From: an uncultured Verrucomicrobiales bacterium | Lineage (GTDB): Bacteria; Verrucomicrobiota; Verrucomicrobiae; Limisphaerales; CANJSG01 | Direction of reading: 5' to 3' | Assembly (NCBI GenBank): GCA_946480965.1 | Contig: CAMLMI010000190.1 | Coordinates: forward strand, 1 to 8,614 | Length of the DNA: 8,614 nucleotides | Made by a program: the position numbers and the translations under genes | Part shown: in pieces, positions 6,125 through 8,614 of the stretch | How positions within the stretch are numbered: the first letter of the stretch is position 1 | Layout of the letters: the number at the start of each line of letters is the position of its first letter | Notes under the pieces: model-generated | The model's input: the letters and a program-made list of their open reading frames with translations, nothing else | What the model was told of the DNA's origin: nothing | The model's database searches: none

Positions 6125-7294
6125 ATGGCCACGAAGCGCGACTACTACGAGATTCTCGGCGTCGAAAAGAACGCCACGGCGGACGACCTGAAGAAGGCCT
6201 ATCGCAAGCTCGCCATCAAGTATCATCCGGACAAGAACCCCGGCGACAAGGCGGCGGAGGAGAAGTTCAAGGAACTGGGCGAAGCCTACGAGGCCCTCTC
6301 CGATCCGCAGAAGCGTGCCGCGTATGACCAATACGGCCACGCGGCCTTCGATCCCCGGCAACGCGCCGGGGCGGGCGGACGCGGCCCCGCCGGCGGCGGC
6401 TTCCATGATCCGGCGGACATCTTCCGCAGCGTCTTCGGCGACGAGGGCGGCAGCATCTTCGACGCGTTCTTCGGCGGCGCGGGCGGCGGTGGCCAGCAAC
6501 GTCGCCAACCGGGCGGGGCCGAGCGCGGTTCCGACCTGCGCTACAACCTGGAGATCACCTTCATGGAAGCCGCCCTCGGCTGCGAAAAGGAGATCACCGT
6601 CACCAAGGACGACACCTGCGAGGTCTGCACCGGTTCCGGCGCGGAAAAGGGCTCCGGCATGAAGACCTGCACCACCTGCGGCGGCCGTGGCCAGGTCATC
6701 TCCTCGCGCGGCATCTTCAGCATCGCCCAGACCTGCCCCCGCTGCGAAGGACGCGGCCGCACGTTCGAACGGCCCTGCAAGACCTGCAACGGCTCCGGCC
6801 GCCACCAGCGCACCTCCGTCATCAAGCTCAAGATCCCGGCGGGCGTGGACACCGGCGCGCGCCTGCGCTCCTCCGGCAACGGCGAGGGCGGCATCAACGG
6901 CGGTCCGGCGGGCGACCTCTACGTGGTCCTCGAAGTCGAGCAGCACGAGATCTTCGAGCGCGACGGCGACGACCTCCATTGCGAGGTGCCCATCAGCTTC
7001 ACCACCGCCGCGCTCGGCGGCGAGGTCGAGGTGCCCACGCTGACCGGCGCGGCCCAGATCAAGATCCCCGCCGGCACCCAGACCAACTCCACCTTCCGCC
7101 TCAAAGGCAAAGGCGTGAAGAACGTTCAGGGCTACGGCACCGGCGACCTGCTCGTCCGCGTGAAGGTGGAAGTGCCGACCAAGCTCAACTCCACCCAGCG
7201 CGCCAAGCTGGAGGAATTCGCCGCCCTCTGCGGCGCGGACGTAAATCCCGAGAGCAGCGGCTTCTTCGAGAAGGTGAAGCGGCTCTTCCGCTGA
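6125..7294 (+). CDS. dnaJ: Chaperone DnaJ (type I Hsp40)
   Basis: Stimulates DnaK ATP hydrolysis and delivers unfolded clients to it. All parts of a full type I protein are present. The J domain (about 1-70) has the HPD motif at 34-36. A Gly/Phe-rich linker follows (about 75-125). Four zinc-binding CxxCxGxG repeats start at Cys165 (CEVCTGSG), Cys182 (CTTCGGRG), Cys204 (CPRCEGRG) and Cys218 (CKTCNGSG). Two C-terminal client-binding beta domains follow, including [20 protein letters not shown] and [19 protein letters not shown]. 389 residues is the usual length. ATG at 6125 begins the canonical [10 protein letters not shown] start. There is no visible Shine-Dalgarno in the pyrimidine-rich gap after grpE. 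A strong terminator follows the stop. Confidence 0.98.
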   Translation: MATKRDYYEILGVEKNATADDLKKAYRKLAIKYHPDKNPGDKAAEEKFKELGEAYEALSDPQKRAAYDQYGHAAFDPRQRAGAGGRGPAGGGFHDPADIFRSVFGDEGGSIFDAFFGGAGGGGQQRRQPGGAERGSDLRYNLEITFMEAALGCEKEITVTKDDTCEVCTGSGAEKGSGMKTCTTCGGRGQVISSRGIFSIAQTCPRCEGRGRTFERPCKTCNGSGRHQRTSVIKLKIPAGVDTGARLRSSGNGEGGINGGPAGDLYVVLEVEQHEIFERDGDDLHCEVPISFTTAALGGEVEVPTLTGAAQIKIPAGTQTNSTFRLKGKGVKNVQGYGTGDLLVRVKVEVPTKLNSTQRAKLEEFAALCGADVNPESSGFFEKVKRLFR

Positions 7295-7319
7295 GAGAAC
7301 CGTTTCAACAGATCACACC

Positions 7320-7351
7320 GCGCGGCCCCATCCGGGCCGCGCTTCTTTTTT
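7320..7351 (+). terminator. Intrinsic terminator of grpE-dnaJ
   Basis: A perfect 9-bp G+C stem, GCGCGGCCC (7320-7328) with GGGCCGCGC (7334-7342), has a 5-nt loop and is followed by TTCTTTTTT (7343-7351), 25 nt after the dnaJ stop. The U-tract is only on the plus-strand side, so it should stop dnaJ transcription but not efficiently that of the converging gene. Confidence 0.92.
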
Positions 7352-7362
7352 GCCCGCCCAGA

Positions 7363-8614
7363 TCAAGGCACGGTCCCGACGGCGATGCCATTGGTCCGGA
7401 CAAACTCGGCCGCTTTCCAAGGGGTGATTTCATAGACTCTCGTCTGGAGAGGAGTTTGGGGAATTGCGCCGGGCCAGATCCATCCTAGCCATTTCCGAAA
7501 TCGGTCGAGGGCTATCACAGTTGCCCCTTCCGAGTCGTCGTGCCGGATTCCCCAAAGCCATAGTTCGTTCTTCCGGCTAAGCACCGCGCAATCGACATGG
7601 CTCATCCCGATCGCCGAATCCGCCCTTCCGGCGACTGCCAACCATCGGTCGGACGAGTGCGTGAAGCGCCGCGCCAGAACACCAAAACGATTTCTCCCCA
7701 TCACCTACGCTTGTCCCTTCCGATCCAAGGACAAGACGCCGTAACCAAAGGCCGACCAAGATGCCAAACCGTTGGGCACTTCCTCCAAGGCGCGCCAGAC
7801 ATGGTTGGTCCCGTCCGACCAGTGGCAGCTCCATAAAAGCCCTTGCCGGTCTTCGGCCACGGCTGAATTCAGCAGGCACTGGACTCGAACGAATCCTCCG
7901 TTGGTTCCGAGTTGGAACGGTGTTCTCGCCCCCAAGTCACGGATCGTGCCGTCGAAGTAGTCCCCGGAAAACATGCGTCCCCACGCCCAGACAGTTCCGT
8001 TGGTTTTCAATCCCACCGTCATGCTGCCGCCTGCTGCGACATCCGCCCAGTCGGTCTCCGCGTTCAGCGGGATGGGGTTGGTCTGGTGCCTGGTGGTGCC
8101 CAGCCCCAAGTATCCGTTCACGTTGTGCCCCCAGGTCCAAAGTGTCCCGTCGGAGCGCAGTCCGAACATGGCTGCGTCAGCGCCGGAGATGTCCGTCCAG
8201 TTGGTCGCGGTGCCGACTTGGACCGGCCCTTTTCCAGCGGGAATCAACGCATCGCCTAACATTATTCCCCATTGCCACAGGGTTCCATCTTGCCGGAGCG
8301 CGAACGTCGTCTGATTGAGCGCAGCAACATCTCGCCAATTGGCACCGCCGGGCAAGCGTTGGAACTGGCTGGTCCAAGCGTTGGGCCGTTGCCTGGTTCC
8401 ACCGGCCTGTCCCCAGTCGTCATACCCCACGCCCCAGAGCGATCCGTCGTCGGCCAGCACCACCAGATGGAGGCCGCTCGACACGATCTTCGGCTGCACC
8501 CGCGCCGGGCCGATCTCCAGCCGTGCGACCGGCGGCTTGGGCAGGACGCGTGGAGACGATTGGTCGAGGAGGTTGAAGACGATCAATCCTCCCAGCAGCA
8601 GCGCGAACAGCCCC
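7363..8614 (-). pseudogene. RCC1-repeat beta-propeller protein, 5' end outside window, interrupted by one in-frame TAG
   Basis: A single minus-strand frame is open from the right edge to TGA at 7363 except for TAG at 7707-7705. The visible N-terminus is hydrophobic (GLFALLLGGLIVFNLL), a membrane anchor or signal peptide, so the true start lies beyond 8614. TTG at 8586 is not a convincing start. Seven blade signatures follow: DDGSLWGVG, QDGTLWQWG, SDGTLWTWG, TNGTVWAWG, RQGLLWSC, RKGQA-stop-VMG and RKNELWLWG, matching a seven-bladed RCC1-like propeller. Between them recur NWxDI/VAA-type segments. The stop lies where the other blades have Trp, and a GTG/ATG pair directly after it could restart the last 113 residues. 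The bacterial function is unknown; such proteins are probably surface or periplasmic. It could be a recent nonsense mutation, a sequencing error, or two polypeptides. Coding pattern on both sides is intact. Confidence 0.82.

Noticed and set aside
4812..6191. Plus-strand ORF of 459 codons spanning comF antisense and grpE
   Set aside because: It overlaps comF, grpE and the dnaJ start in other frames and shows low-complexity Arg/Gly-rich translation. It is a shadow.
5861..6979. Minus-strand ORF of 372 codons opposite grpE and dnaJ
   Set aside because: It is Ala/Val/Gly-rich antisense to DnaJ codons, with no motif. It is a shadow.
7363..7704. Separate small minus-strand gene of 113 codons
   Set aside because: It is in the same frame as the upstream RCC1 blades, separated only by one TAG, and contains the rest of blade 6 and all of blade 7. 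It is the tail of one interrupted gene.
1..8614. CRISPR array, tRNA or rRNA genes, transposase
   Set aside because: No regularly spaced direct repeats, cloverleaf-like segments, rRNA motifs or transposase-like reading frames were seen.

Overview
The window is a visibly GC-rich bacterial chromosome segment that carries mostly housekeeping genes. An RCC1-type propeller protein, a small membrane-anchored hypothetical protein and palindromic repeats point to the Verrucomicrobiota, possibly the Limisphaerales/Pedosphaera side. That placement is an impression from gene content and style. It was not tested by any search.

Layout. Positions 1-5372 read on the minus strand. In transcription order they hold comF (ComF-family phosphoribosyltransferase), a 137-residue hypothetical protein, accD (acetyl-CoA carboxylase carboxyltransferase beta subunit), a ligase-associated metallo-beta-lactamase DNA exonuclease, and an ATP-dependent DNA ligase that runs off the left edge with its C-terminus missing. 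The exonuclease and ligase overlap by 4 nt (GTGA) and form a repair pair. Positions 5530-7294 on the plus strand hold grpE and dnaJ, 22 nt apart, behind a candidate sigma70-type promoter and closed by a strong intrinsic terminator at 7320-7351. No dnaK is present. Converging on dnaJ from the right is a seven-blade RCC1-like propeller gene. It runs off the right edge at its 5' end and is cut by a single in-frame TAG.

The most unusual part is the exonuclease-ligase pair. Three unrelated palindromic, MITE/REP-like elements lie inside coding sequence and are read through without breaking the frame. One (509-612) sits in the ligase adenylation domain between motifs IIIa and IV. One (1488-1613, perfect 17-bp terminal inverted repeats, 126 bp or 42 codons) sits in the ligase N-terminal domain. 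One (nested inverted repeats, 1934-2060) makes a Pro-rich then Glu/Lys-rich tail on the exonuclease just before the ligase start. All catalytic motifs of both enzymes remain. The other genes show no such insertions. This resembles in principle the protein-coding palindromic elements known from Rickettsia, but in a different lineage and with different sequences.

Many long alternative-frame ORFs in this GC-rich DNA are shadows of the genes listed and are left out.
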